Shown piece by piece: positions 1 to 9,313 of a DNA stretch of 64,000 bases. The stretch lies in NCBI GenBank assembly GCA_029862085.1, contig JAOTXZ010000001.1, positions 90,615 to 154,614 of the forward strand, in the 5' to 3' direction. The stretch's first letter is position 1. Every line of letters begins with the position of its first letter. This DNA comes from Candidatus Nitrosopumilus sp. (GTDB lineage: Archaea; Thermoproteota; Nitrososphaeria; Nitrososphaerales; Nitrosopumilaceae). Position numbers and translations under genes: made by a program. The notes under the pieces were generated by a model. That model saw only the letters and a program-made list of their open reading frames with translations, was not told the DNA's origin and ran no database searches.

Positions 1-2
1 CG

Positions 3-371
3 GAGAGAGCAGCTACTATAGAAATACAATTCAAACTTAATAACCCCAATTCTCGTTCCGTAATTGCTCAAGTGTTACAATATTCTCTATTCGCATCAAA
101 TGACTCTGGTGAATTAAAAATAGCTTCTGGGGAAATAGGAAGCAGACCTGAAGGAATGGTTGATGGATCAAATTACTACACCTTACTAAGTAACAGTTCT
201 GTCATACTCAAAGATAAGATTGTTCTTGATTATCCCGGAAACTCTCCCGATTTGATGACAGTTCTTGAAAGTAATGATCCTACTTGGAAGGCAGAAGGTA
301 CTGTTTTCTTTAATCTAAGTTCCATGACTAGCGGCCAAGAAAATGAAATTCGTTTTGAATCCACTAAATAA
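3..371 (+). CDS. hypothetical protein, 5' truncated by window edge
   Basis: Frame is open from base 3 through the listed ORF start at 72 to TAA at 369-371, so it probably continues upstream of the window. Confidence 0.55.
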   Translation, partial: ERAATIEIQFKLNNPNSRSVIAQVLQYSLFASNDSGELKIASGEIGSRPEGMVDGSNYYTLLSNSSVILKDKIVLDYPGNSPDLMTVLESNDPTWKAEGTVFFNLSSMTSGQENEIRFESTK

Positions 372-479
372 TCAAACTCTATCAATAATGTATCATAATA
401 TTGGAAAATTATGATAGTTTGTTTTTAGGCCAAATATATTGGCAAAGTTATAAAAGCCCGTACAGTGGTTTTTTATCAA

Positions 480-590
480 ATGGCAGAAGCAGGTATGGCA
501 GCATTTGGTGCAGCAGCAGGGGTTGCAATTGCTTTAGCAGTTGTATGCTTTGCATTGCGTGGTAAAGGACATCCAGAACCACTCGATTAA
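480..590 (+). CDS. 36-aa single-TM microprotein (MAEAGMAAFGAAAGVAIALAVVCFALRGKGHPEPLD)
   Basis: ATG at 480, TAA at 588-590; one hydrophobic helix; not in ORF track because short. Confidence 0.55.
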   Translation: MAEAGMAAFGAAAGVAIALAVVCFALRGKGHPEPLD

Positions 591-624
591 ACAAAGGACA
601 TTATTCCTTTACAATATTTTTAAT

Positions 625-1272
625 TTAATTTTCTTTAGATAGTCCTAGCATTTCAGAAAGTGAGAATTGTTTGGAGTTTTTTTTGATGATATAACACCTT
701 TGATAGTATTGGCAATCAAGGCAATTTTGAGAGGGTTCTAGAATTGGGGTTTTTCTCTCATTTAGTAGATCGCTTAAAACTCGTACTCGTCTAATTACTT
801 CTTCAAACATTTTTTTATCCCTAGTTAACGAAAAAGTAAATTCTTCTCGATCGCTGGTAATGTAAATTATCATTCCCTCGGTTTTATCATAAATCCACAA
901 ACAGGCATTTAGATAAAGTAGATCATTAGCATGAGGAGATTCTGGAGTGGTTTGAGCAGCCCTAAACAGGATGATAGCATCATCAACTATCATGTCTGCC
1001 TGTCCTCTTAATTTAATATCATCAATGGTAAATTCTTTTGATTCGCTTCCATATTCCAATTTTCGAAGTAATCCGCTGAGCAGATCATTGAATCCTCGCC
1101 TTTCAATCTCTTTTGCGTCTGTTCTATCATAATAGGAGCGTCTTAAACATTGGATTGCCTCTTGTAAATGAATAGTTTTAAAATCGTTCCCATCAATTTC
1201 AGTTTCTAATTCTCGACCGATAGAATCAATTGCATTTTTAATTATACTTCTATAGTCCTTATCGCCCATCAT
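625..1272 (-). CDS. Cas4/RecB-like (PD-(D/E)XK) Fe-S protein with apparently degenerate catalytic motif
   Basis: N-terminal lone Cys (IQCLRRSYYDR), GQAD motif, C-terminal CLDCQYYQRC cluster as in Cas4/Dna2-type nucleases; the E-x-K position reads ILFRAA. Confidence 0.55.
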   Translation of the reverse strand: MMGDKDYRSIIKNAIDSIGRELETEIDGNDFKTIHLQEAIQCLRRSYYDRTDAKEIERRGFNDLLSGLLRKLEYGSESKEFTIDDIKLRGQADMIVDDAIILFRAAQTTPESPHANDLLYLNACLWIYDKTEGMIIYITSDREEFTFSLTRDKKMFEEVIRRVRVLSDLLNERKTPILEPSQNCLDCQYYQRCYIIKKNSKQFSLSEMLGLSKEN

Positions 1273-1304
1273 GATAAATCACCTAGTAATCTCATCCTTA
1301 TAGG

Positions 1305-1541
1305 TTAATTCATTATTTTTATAAGAAATTTTGAAATTTTATCAGAGAAGACCAGAGCTATTATATGAACACCAAAACCTAACACTGCTCCCAATATAAG
1401 ATTCCCCGTACCATAGTAAATCCCAAGAAATATTGCCAGAGAAGGCAAGGTGAAAATCATTGCCAAAAATGTGCTTATCCAAATTGTATTAATAATCACC
1501 TTGGCTGGAATTTTCTTTTTTTTTGATGGAAAGTTTGCCAT
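1305..1541 (-). CDS. small two-TM membrane protein
   Basis: 78-aa ORF, two hydrophobic segments, 8 bp from atpC on same strand. Confidence 0.6.
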   Translation of the reverse strand: MANFPSKKKKIPAKVIINTIWISTFLAMIFTLPSLAIFLGIYYGTGNLILGAVLGFGVHIIALVFSDKISKFLIKIMN

Positions 1542-1549
1542 TTTTAGGC

Positions 1550-2578
1550 TTAATCTTCTTCAAGAATCAATTTTGACATTGTAATTTCTGTGGGGATTTT
1601 TTGTTCCACAGCATAAGCAATAGCTCCCAAATTTCTTACCTCATATGCAGTTAATTTGGTAATGCCAATTATGGTTGCAAAATTGAACATTTTACTAAAA
1701 GATCTAAGTGAAGATTGATAAATTTCTAATTCAAATGTTCTTTCAAATTCTGCTATTGCATCCAATTCATTTTCCGATTCTGGAATTAAATTCTTGTACT
1801 TTGAACTAGCCAACTCATTGAATGCATCTCTTACAGAACCTGCACTTATCATTCGTCCAAGTAATTCCCTTGAAGCCCCAGTGGTAGCGGCCACAATCAA
1901 ATCATTAATTTGTTCTTCCTCTAAACCCCAAAATTTTCCACGTATAACACTTAACAAGTTGTAAAAATCTATATCCATTCCGACTAATTTAGAAACATCT
2001 GTCTTTTTCATTGCCTTACCTAGGTTTTGAAATAAAATTTTATCAAAGTAAAGATCAAATATTTGAATATTCTTTTTATCATTGTAAAGAGCAGCTGCTT
2101 TGGCAATTTCTTCGCCAAATGGTCCTGAACTTAAACTTGCAACGGCTTCTTCCAAATCTTTTGCGACAAGTGCTTTGAGGACAATATCTCTTTGCTTGAT
2201 TAATTCTTCTGCACGAAGATTGATATGTGATTCAATTTCTTCTTGGGATTTTCCAAGAATCTTTCCCTTTAGTACTGATTTTAAATTAGAAATAATGAAT
2301 TTCATGTAATATGCATTAAAGATACTTTTATCCCCTGCCATTTTGGCAATTGAATAATGAACATCTGCTAGATATCCCCTTAGGGCATTTTCAATTTTTA
2401 GAGAAGTATATGGTTTTTGAACTTCTGAAACTGATTCTCCATAAATTGTATTTTTGATTCGAGTCATCAATTCTTCTAAATCCCTAGATTCAGACAATGT
2501 TTGAAAGTCAGCTTTTTTTAGTAATCTTCCTCTTTTGCTGTATGATTTTACAGTTGCATAGACATTATTGGCGCCCAT
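1550..2578 (-). CDS. atpC: A/V-type ATP synthase subunit C
   Basis: 342 aa, helical, YATVKSYSKRGRLL...DLEELMTRIKNTIYG N-terminus typical of A/V-ATPase subunit C. Confidence 0.8.
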   Translation of the reverse strand: MGANNVYATVKSYSKRGRLLKKADFQTLSESRDLEELMTRIKNTIYGESVSEVQKPYTSLKIENALRGYLADVHYSIAKMAGDKSIFNAYYMKFIISNLKSVLKGKILGKSQEEIESHINLRAEELIKQRDIVLKALVAKDLEEAVASLSSGPFGEEIAKAAALYNDKKNIQIFDLYFDKILFQNLGKAMKKTDVSKLVGMDIDFYNLLSVIRGKFWGLEEEQINDLIVAATTGASRELLGRMISAGSVRDAFNELASSKYKNLIPESENELDAIAEFERTFELEIYQSSLRSFSKMFNFATIIGITKLTAYEVRNLGAIAYAVEQKIPTEITMSKLILEED

Positions 2579-2635
2579 TTCAAAGAATCTTGCTAGATAA
2601 CTGATTTTAATGTTTGGCGATTCCTTCTAAAGTAA

Positions 2636-3313
2636 TCAAAATTTTTGAGTAATTTCATTGAGGAATTTTATTGCCTCATCCTTATCTGATTTTGATAGTT
2701 TTAAAAAAGCCTCTAGAATTTCTTTTTGAATAACTAAAGAATCATCTGATATATTTTGTAGTTTAGAGAGATCAAATGGAAGAAGATCTTTGACTTTATC
2801 ATCACAAAACCCTTTAACGTATTTTTGAAAAATTGAATAGGTAAAATTTGGGCTTGTTTTAGAAAGATTTGTCAGTATTTTTTCGAATTCCTTTTCTTTA
2901 GTTTCCGACTTTGAGAAAAACTCCTTTAGTAATCTTTCCTTATTTCCAATTTCCTTTATAGATAATGCAATTAAAATACCCTTTCTAGTCAAATGATAAA
3001 ATGGGATTCCTTTTTCTTGTAATGCTTTGGGACCACGTTTTAGGGGCAATCTTCCATCTTCTTCTGCAATGCCCATTGGAAGCAAAATTTCATCAAGATC
3101 CCTAAAAATACCAGAATAGATATTTTTCCAAACAATTCCTTGACCTTTAGCAATTTCTTGAGATATACCTGTCCTAGTCCTTTCTGCTGGATTGGCCTTA
3201 CTAGATAAAATTCGAATAATAGATCTTTGTCGATTGGCCTCGCCTGTAAGACTATTGTCTTTGGTCTTAAAGGTATCAAATATTGATAGTTTTGTGCTTG
3301 ATTTTACTTTCAT
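2636..3313 (-). CDS. hypothetical protein, possible winged-helix segment
   Basis: 225-aa ORF; FYHLTRKGILIALSI resembles a wHTH wing/helix. Confidence 0.6.
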   Translation of the reverse strand: MKVKSSTKLSIFDTFKTKDNSLTGEANRQRSIIRILSSKANPAERTRTGISQEIAKGQGIVWKNIYSGIFRDLDEILLPMGIAEEDGRLPLKRGPKALQEKGIPFYHLTRKGILIALSIKEIGNKERLLKEFFSKSETKEKEFEKILTNLSKTSPNFTYSIFQKYVKGFCDDKVKDLLPFDLSKLQNISDDSLVIQKEILEAFLKLSKSDKDEAIKFLNEITQKF

Positions 3314-3440
3314 TTAATTACACCATATCACAAATTCCATATTCTATGATATTATCTAAATAACCTAAAATATAATAATTTACAATTTTACCAAATTTTT
3401 GGTCTCAACCCTTAAATAATTTTGAATTTCGATAAATTTA

Positions 3441-5006
3441 ATGAATTCTAGGAACCACAAGTATGCTCTATTACTTGTGGCCGCAGTAGCCATTACAGCA
3501 ACTGGGGCAATGTCACAAGCATTTGCCCAAAGTGTTGACGATGGTATGGACGGATATGTAAAAGGAACCAGTGGAATTTACACAGGAAATCCTAACGAAT
3601 GTTGGTTTGATGACGGCGAAGGTGGCATGCTCCCTTGTATGGTAGATACAGGTGATATGGCATGGATGCTAACAGCTACGTCATTTGTACTTTTCATGTC
3701 TCCAGGAGTCGCATTCTTTTATGGTGGTTTAGCCAGATCAAAGAATGTAGTCAATGTACTTGGTATGACCCTAGTCGTTATGGGATTAATGTCAGTACAA
3801 TGGATTCTTTGGGGATACTCGTTAGCCTTTGCTCCAAACGCAGATGAAGGCGCCAATATGTTTATGGGAAGTCTTGATTATGCCGGATTCAACATGGTAT
3901 CGGCCTGGGCACCATTAGGTGAAGTAGGTCCTTGTCATGACACATGGTCGGCAGCGTACCAAATGAATGAGTTTAAGGAAGGCGACGTTTGTAGCCTGAG
4001 TTGGCCTGGTACTGTTCCACATCAATTGTTTGCAATGTTCCAAGGCACATTCGCAATTATTACACCAGTTCTAATTATTGGTGGATTAATTGACAGAATG
4101 AAGTTTAGTGCCATTGTAATATTCGTACTCTTATGGGGAACCTTCGTGTATGATCCAATAGCACATTGGGTCTGGGGAGGTGGTTTCATAGGAGGAGGTG
4201 GATTAGACCTCGATCCAGAACTATCACCGTCATATGCATTAGACTTTGCAGGTGGTACTGTTGTACACATTTCTTCGGGATTCTCTGCATTGGCAGGTGC
4301 CATGATCCTTGGCAGAAGATTAGGATATGGCAAAGTTCCAATGGAGCCACACAACATTCCTTTGGTTGTACTTGGTGCATCCATTCTATGGTTTGGTTGG
4401 TTTGGTTTCAACGCAGGAAGCGAAGTAATGGTAGATGGCATTACAGTAAGCGCATGGACAGTAACTAACACTGCAACCGGTATGGCTGTAGTAACATGGG
4501 TACTTGTTTCATGGGCTCATACAGGAAAGCCAAGCATAGTAGGAGCCGCATCTGGCGCAGTAGCAGGATTAGTAGCGATTACTCCGGCTTCTGGTTGGGT
4601 AGGTCCTATGGCAGCAATAATTATTGGTATTGCAGCTGGTACAATTTGTTATGCAAGTATCGCATTCAAGAATGCACGAAAATGGGACGACGCTCTCGAT
4701 GTATGGGGAGTACACGGAATGGGTGGTCTTACAGGTGCAATCCTGACAGGTACATTAGCTAGTCCACACGTTTGGGATACCGGAGACGGTATTGGCGCAT
4801 GGACTGGTACCGCAGAAGGAATGGAACAGCAAGCAATCAGCATCATTGGTGCAGCAGTATCAATCGCTTATGCATTTGGTGTTACAATTGTAATCCTGAA
4901 AGTGATGGATGCCGTTTGGCCCGGCGGAATCAGAGTCACTCCTAAAGAAGAGGAGATTGGTCTCGATTTGGCACAGCACGGAGAAAGAGCATACGTAAAC
5001 GAATAG
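3441..5006 (+). CDS. amt: ammonium transporter (Amt/MEP/Rh family)
   Basis: 521 aa; signal-like N-terminus; GGLARSKNVVNVLGM, DFAGGTVVHISSGFSALAGA, WGVHGMGGLTGAILTG signature motifs. Confidence 0.95.
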   Translation: MNSRNHKYALLLVAAVAITATGAMSQAFAQSVDDGMDGYVKGTSGIYTGNPNECWFDDGEGGMLPCMVDTGDMAWMLTATSFVLFMSPGVAFFYGGLARSKNVVNVLGMTLVVMGLMSVQWILWGYSLAFAPNADEGANMFMGSLDYAGFNMVSAWAPLGEVGPCHDTWSAAYQMNEFKEGDVCSLSWPGTVPHQLFAMFQGTFAIITPVLIIGGLIDRMKFSAIVIFVLLWGTFVYDPIAHWVWGGGFIGGGGLDLDPELSPSYALDFAGGTVVHISSGFSALAGAMILGRRLGYGKVPMEPHNIPLVVLGASILWFGWFGFNAGSEVMVDGITVSAWTVTNTATGMAVVTWVLVSWAHTGKPSIVGAASGAVAGLVAITPASGWVGPMAAIIIGIAAGTICYASIAFKNARKWDDALDVWGVHGMGGLTGAILTGTLASPHVWDTGDGIGAWTGTAEGMEQQAISIIGAAVSIAYAFGVTIVILKVMDAVWPGGIRVTPKEEEIGLDLAQHGERAYVNE

Positions 5007-5079
5007 AAAACCTCTATTTTCTTTTCTTTTATTTTTAAAATATTTTAAATTACGCGTTGCCACATTTTAGATTAATAAT

Positions 5080-5856
5080 ATGATTATCAATACATCAGAA
5101 CTCGAATCAAAACTTGGACAATCTAATTTGCTCATAATTGACACCCGTTCATTTAAGGAATATTCAGAAGGACACATTCCAGGATCTGTTAATTTAGACC
5201 TTTTTGCATTTCATTGGATAGATACTACAAAACAAGGAATACAAAATTTTAACAATCAAACAGAGATGATTTTTTCTTTTGTAGGGATAAATTCTGAAAA
5301 AAAGGTTATTTTTTATGACAATGTCTCTGGAATGCTGGCAGCCAGAGGTGTTTGGATGTTAGAATATTTTTCACATCCTGACGTATCTATTTTAGATGGT
5401 GGAATGACAAAATGGATAAAAGAAAACCGACCAGTAGAAATAAAATCGAATCCTTTTCAACCCTCAAAATTTTCAGGGAAAATTAATCCTAAAATCATTT
5501 CCAGTTATGAATTCATTGTAAACAATAGGGAAAACATAGAAATTATTGATGCTAGATCCGATGAAGAATATAATGGGAACATGGTAAGAGCAGCGCAAGT
5601 AGGACATATTCCAAAATCTATCAACATCGATTGGAATCTCAATTTGAATCAAGATGGAACTTTCAAGTCTAATGAGGAACTATCCAAACTTTACAAAATA
5701 CCCCGGGATTCTTTTATAGTGACTTATTGTCAGGGTGCTTATCGTGCTGCTAACACCTTTTTGGCATTAAAACAACTTGGTTTTAAAAATGTCCGTGTAT
5801 ATTTGGGCTCCTGGGGAGAATGGGGAAATAAGCTAGAATTGCCTGTAGAAAAATAA
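5080..5856 (+). CDS. sulfurtransferase (two rhodanese domains; thiosulfate/3-mercaptopyruvate type)
   Basis: LLIIDTRSFKEYSEGHIPGSVNLD, EIIDARSDEEYNG, active-site loop YCQGAYRAA. Confidence 0.9.
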   Translation: MIINTSELESKLGQSNLLIIDTRSFKEYSEGHIPGSVNLDLFAFHWIDTTKQGIQNFNNQTEMIFSFVGINSEKKVIFYDNVSGMLAARGVWMLEYFSHPDVSILDGGMTKWIKENRPVEIKSNPFQPSKFSGKINPKIISSYEFIVNNRENIEIIDARSDEEYNGNMVRAAQVGHIPKSINIDWNLNLNQDGTFKSNEELSKLYKIPRDSFIVTYCQGAYRAANTFLALKQLGFKNVRVYLGSWGEWGNKLELPVEK

Positions 5857-6037
5857 TGTGTTTTCAGTTGAATTGAGGGTATTTTGAGAAATTCTGAACT
5901 AAATCAACAAAATTTTTGAATGGATTTAAATAATTTTTAATAAAGTACCTGTAACAACTGTTTCTAACATATATTACAGATTTTGTTTATTTTGGACACA
6001 CATTTGTTATAATGATTTTTAATTCAGAGAAATATTT

Positions 6038-6820
6038 GTGAAAGTACTCCAGATTGACGACTCTCCACAAATTTGTGATATGTATGCAGACATGTTTTTG
6101 GCCGATGATAATACAATCGAAAGCGTCAATGATGGAAAAACTGGACTGCAACTCGTAACCGAAAACGATTATGATCTAATTCTTCTGGATATACGTATGC
6201 CAAAATATAGTGGAATGGATTTTCTTAAGGATTTGAAAGAACAAAGACCTTCAGAATTAAAAAAAATAGTTGTCACAAGTATGCTCGAGTTTAATGAAAC
6301 CCAAGCTAAAGAACTAATGAGATTTGGAATTCATTCAGTTGAGAAAAAACCTTCAAACTTTCAACAATTAGAAACTTTGCATAAGGATGTATCCCAAAAT
6401 GGTAGAAAAATTATGCCACAATCTTTGAAGATACTCATAATTGATGATCAACCGGAGACTACAGCTATGCTCTCAAAATTTTTCAATTCCAAGGGCTTTC
6501 AAACTACAGTGACACATGACTCATGGGAGGGATTCAAGTTAATTCAAGAGGAAAAATTTGATGTCATTCTTTTGGAAATTTACATGCCAGAATTTAGTGG
6601 GCTGCAAATCATTAAAATGCTAGCAACCGATGAAATCCTTGATAATCAGAATATTTTTATTTTGCCTGCAACCTTTGGTCATAATAACCAGATTAAGGAT
6701 TTGGTAAAAAGGGATGGCATTAGTGGTTGTTTGAAAAATGCAAAGGATCTTAACGAAATTTTAGAGACAATTACCAGGGACTTTAATTTCCAAACGACAA
6801 CCACTTCTGAAATTATCTAA
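6038..6820 (+). CDS. tandem response-regulator receiver protein (REC-REC, no output domain)
   Basis: Two receiver modules: LQIDDSP...LILLDIRMPKYSG and LIIDDQP...VILLEIYMPEFSG; GTG start. Confidence 0.85.
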   Translation: MKVLQIDDSPQICDMYADMFLADDNTIESVNDGKTGLQLVTENDYDLILLDIRMPKYSGMDFLKDLKEQRPSELKKIVVTSMLEFNETQAKELMRFGIHSVEKKPSNFQQLETLHKDVSQNGRKIMPQSLKILIIDDQPETTAMLSKFFNSKGFQTTVTHDSWEGFKLIQEEKFDVILLEIYMPEFSGLQIIKMLATDEILDNQNIFILPATFGHNNQIKDLVKRDGISGCLKNAKDLNEILETITRDFNFQTTTTSEII

Positions 6821-6899
6821 CCAAAGTGTAACTTTAGGTGTAAACGAGAGAAATTAAAAGAAGATATTAAACCAACATTAGAATTAATTTTTTCATATA

Positions 6900-7013
6900 A
6901 TGGATAAAAGAGATATTTTGGTAATGGCTCTAATTATTGGGGGAGTTGCAATACCAGTAGTACTAGTCACACTATTAGCAAATGGAACTATAAAATTTAT
7001 TCCAGGCCAATAA
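6900..7013 (+). CDS. 37-aa single-TM microprotein (MDKRDILVMALIIGGVAIPVVLVTLLANGTIKFIPGQ)
   Basis: ATG 6900, TAA 7011-7013; hydrophobic helix; below ORF-track length cutoff. Confidence 0.5.
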   Translation: MDKRDILVMALIIGGVAIPVVLVTLLANGTIKFIPGQ

Positions 7014-7150
7014 ACCTCTTAAAAAAATTAGTACAGATTTTCATCTGAAAATAGTTTATCTGAATTTATTTTTTGGAGGAATAAGAAAATAAAAACTAGA
7101 TTAGTCTCAATTTAATTTGAGATTTTACCTTTCAAAAAAAGATCATTGAT

Positions 7151-7675
7151 ATGAATAAATTATTCGTGACTGTTATTAACAAATTTAGTATAACCCATAA
7201 TATGAAAAATACCAATATCTCAAATCCATCTTCAAGAGAAGTTATGGGACAGTCATTGACTGCAAAACAAACTGTTGGAAGTATCCAAAATATTTCCAAA
7301 AACATCAGAGAGTATTCCCTTAGAATGAGGGAAACCGTGGGCACACTTCGCGAAAGCGGCGCAATCCCCGAGATGGCCGAAGCAATACGAGAAGCATCTT
7401 TTGCTGTTCGTGATACTGCAAAAGACATTAACGAAGCAACACAAGAACTGAAGAAAAATGGTGTCGTTGTTGATACAGCCAGTGCGGTGGAAAACACTTT
7501 GAAATCTGCAGAGGAATCTGTAAAAACTGTAAAAGAAATTACGACTGATGCTGGAAATGCATCACCAAACACAACAAAAGCAGTTCAAGAAGGTATTGAC
7601 AGGGTTAAAAAAGAAACCAGTCAAGTATCTGAAAAAGTGTTGAGAGAAGTCAAAACCAAAGTAGGCGCAAGATGA
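7151..7675 (+). CDS. coiled-coil protein
   Basis: Alternating charged/hydrophobic heptads (REYSLRMRETVGTLRESGAIPEMAEAIREAS); overlaps next gene by 4 bp (ATGA). Confidence 0.7.
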   Translation: MNKLFVTVINKFSITHNMKNTNISNPSSREVMGQSLTAKQTVGSIQNISKNIREYSLRMRETVGTLRESGAIPEMAEAIREASFAVRDTAKDINEATQELKKNGVVVDTASAVENTLKSAEESVKTVKEITTDAGNASPNTTKAVQEGIDRVKKETSQVSEKVLREVKTKVGAR

Positions 7676-8028
7676 CAAACATCGCTGATATGGAGAAAAT
7701 AGGACCTAATCCCATCCTATCCATACCTTCTATTTCTGATTCAACAAAAATTGAGGGATTAATTTACTTACTAGGATTTACAATTAAAGTTGGAAAACAT
7801 TTTCCAATCATCATTCTCTCGTTGGCAGGTCTAAACCTTTTGTTGGCCGCAAATGACTTTCTTTCAAATAGTATCAATTTTGCCATTTTAAATTCAATGT
7901 TTGCCGTTGGTGGTTTTATTTCTCTTGTACAGTTACACCAAAGTCGTAAAGCACATTCTTTTGAATACCATTCCAATTACAATAAAATCGATAAGTTGAG
8001 TGCGGTAGAAATTAGAGAGTTGAAATAA
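7672..8028 (+). CDS. membrane protein of coiled-coil cassette
   Basis: 118 aa with hydrophobic segments; 4-bp overlap upstream, 1-bp gap downstream. Confidence 0.7.
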   Translation: MTNIADMEKIGPNPILSIPSISDSTKIEGLIYLLGFTIKVGKHFPIIILSLAGLNLLLAANDFLSNSINFAILNSMFAVGGFISLVQLHQSRKAHSFEYHSNYNKIDKLSAVEIRELK

Positions 8029-8029
8029 T

Positions 8030-8557
8030 ATGGAAGAGAAAAAAACCAGCAAGTTACATGAAATCAAGGAAACTGCTTCTGATGCAGTAGAAATAATACG
8101 ACAAATTGGCACCCCTGGAGTACAGGAATCATTGAACAAGGTAAAAGAGACTGCCACATCAGTTAACGATATTATTCAAAGTCTCAAAACACCCGAAATG
8201 GTAAGGAACATTGAAAATTTTCGCTTGATTTCAGAAAACATGAATGAAGCCTCCGCAAAAATGCAAAATACCATGCAACAACTACACGAAACAGGCGTAA
8301 TTAACGAATCTACAGATCTAATAAAATCTGCTAAAGGAAAAATTAATTCATTTGGTGATGGGGACAGCATAAATGGTCAAGATCTTCGCGAAGTGAGTAT
8401 TGCTACTAAGGAAATGTTTGTATCCCTCAAAGATCTAATGATGGAATTAAAAGTAACTGTCGCATCTTCCACCAAATCTGGAACAATTCATAATGTCAAA
8501 GAAACAATCGATGAAGCATCAGATATTTACAAAACGACGTTTGCACAAGTGAATTAA
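8030..8557 (+). CDS. coiled-coil protein, related in composition to 7151..7675
   Basis: IRQIGTPGVQESLNKVKETATSVNDIIQSLKTPEMVRNIENF; heptad-like, same operon. Confidence 0.7.
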   Translation: MEEKKTSKLHEIKETASDAVEIIRQIGTPGVQESLNKVKETATSVNDIIQSLKTPEMVRNIENFRLISENMNEASAKMQNTMQQLHETGVINESTDLIKSAKGKINSFGDGDSINGQDLREVSIATKEMFVSLKDLMMELKVTVASSTKSGTIHNVKETIDEASDIYKTTFAQVN

Positions 8558-8608
8558 AAAATTTGAATATTTTTTTGGAATAAAGAAAAGAAAAAGATGA
8601 GATAGAAT

Positions 8609-8797
8609 CTAAGAATTAATGAATACCTTAGAGTTTGATGAAGTTATCATCTCTATCATGGAAATTGGTAAATTTTCTTTTTTAGAAATATCTAACATTT
8701 CTGAATGGTGTTCTTTTTTCAAATGATTTAAAAATTCTTCTTCTTCAATGCCGTTACGTTTGAAACTACAAGAAGGAAACACACAATTGAAATTCAT
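8609..8797 (-). CDS. C2H2-type zinc-finger microprotein
   Basis: MNFNCVFPSCSFKRNG...FLNHLKKEHH: C-x4-C ... H-x4-H. Confidence 0.6.
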   Translation of the reverse strand: MNFNCVFPSCSFKRNGIEEEEFLNHLKKEHHSEMLDISKKENLPISMIEMITSSNSKVFINS

Positions 8798-8822
8798 GAA
8801 TTTCCTAATTCAAAATACGAAT

Positions 8823-9065
8823 TTAATCATTTTTTTCTTCGTCATCTTCTATAATTTTTCCCATTTTTCCAAAAAAGTACATTTTTTGAATCATTTCTTG
8901 TAGTGCTCCTCTTTCACCTTCTACATCCTGTTTGTAATGCCATAATTGGGATATAAGATCAATTTTTTCTTTTTCGGTTAAATCTCCAATTTTCACTTCT
9001 TTGTTTCTGTAGGTTATCGTGAGATTTTTTGGATTTTCTAATACTTTCTCATCACCTTTATCCAT
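8823..9065 (-). CDS. hypothetical protein
   Basis: 80-aa ORF, charged, no clear motif. Confidence 0.5.
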   Translation of the reverse strand: MDKGDEKVLENPKNLTITYRNKEVKIGDLTEKEKIDLISQLWHYKQDVEGERGALQEMIQKMYFFGKMGKIIEDDEEKND

Positions 9066-9151
9066 GATTCTTCTGATATTTTATGGAGATAAGGATATTG
9101 CAGATTTTTAATTTGAAATTATTTTTTGGGAATGATGAAATTTTAAAAAAA

Positions 9152-9238
9152 CTAATGACTAATTATCATAACTCCAAAAATAGCAAATCCAAGCATAATC
9201 AGAGCTGGAATTGTAGTTATTACGGCTTCTTTTGACAT
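9152..9238 (-). CDS. 28-aa single-TM microprotein (MSKEAVITTIPALIMLGFAIFGVMIISH)
   Basis: ATG (rc of 9236-9238) to TAG (rc of 9152-9154), directly downstream of atpI on the same strand. Confidence 0.5.
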   Translation of the reverse strand: MSKEAVITTIPALIMLGFAIFGVMIISH

Positions 9239-9313
9239 GGTCTTTCTATTTTGTGCTTGGTTTTAATTGTTAATATTTCTTTTAAACAAAATTATTTTTT
9301 CTAAAAAAATCTA

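Noticed and set aside
3040-3279. 79-aa ORF inside 2636..3313 in another frame
   Set aside because: Same-strand shadow frame with no motif.
4022-4846. Antisense and out-of-frame ORFs inside amt (149, 100, 64, 88, 65 aa)
   Set aside because: They overlap a strongly supported Amt gene and have biased compositions expected of shadow frames.
7132-7572. 146-aa antisense ORF over the coiled-coil gene
   Set aside because: Ser/Phe-rich mirror of the sense heptads; no domain.
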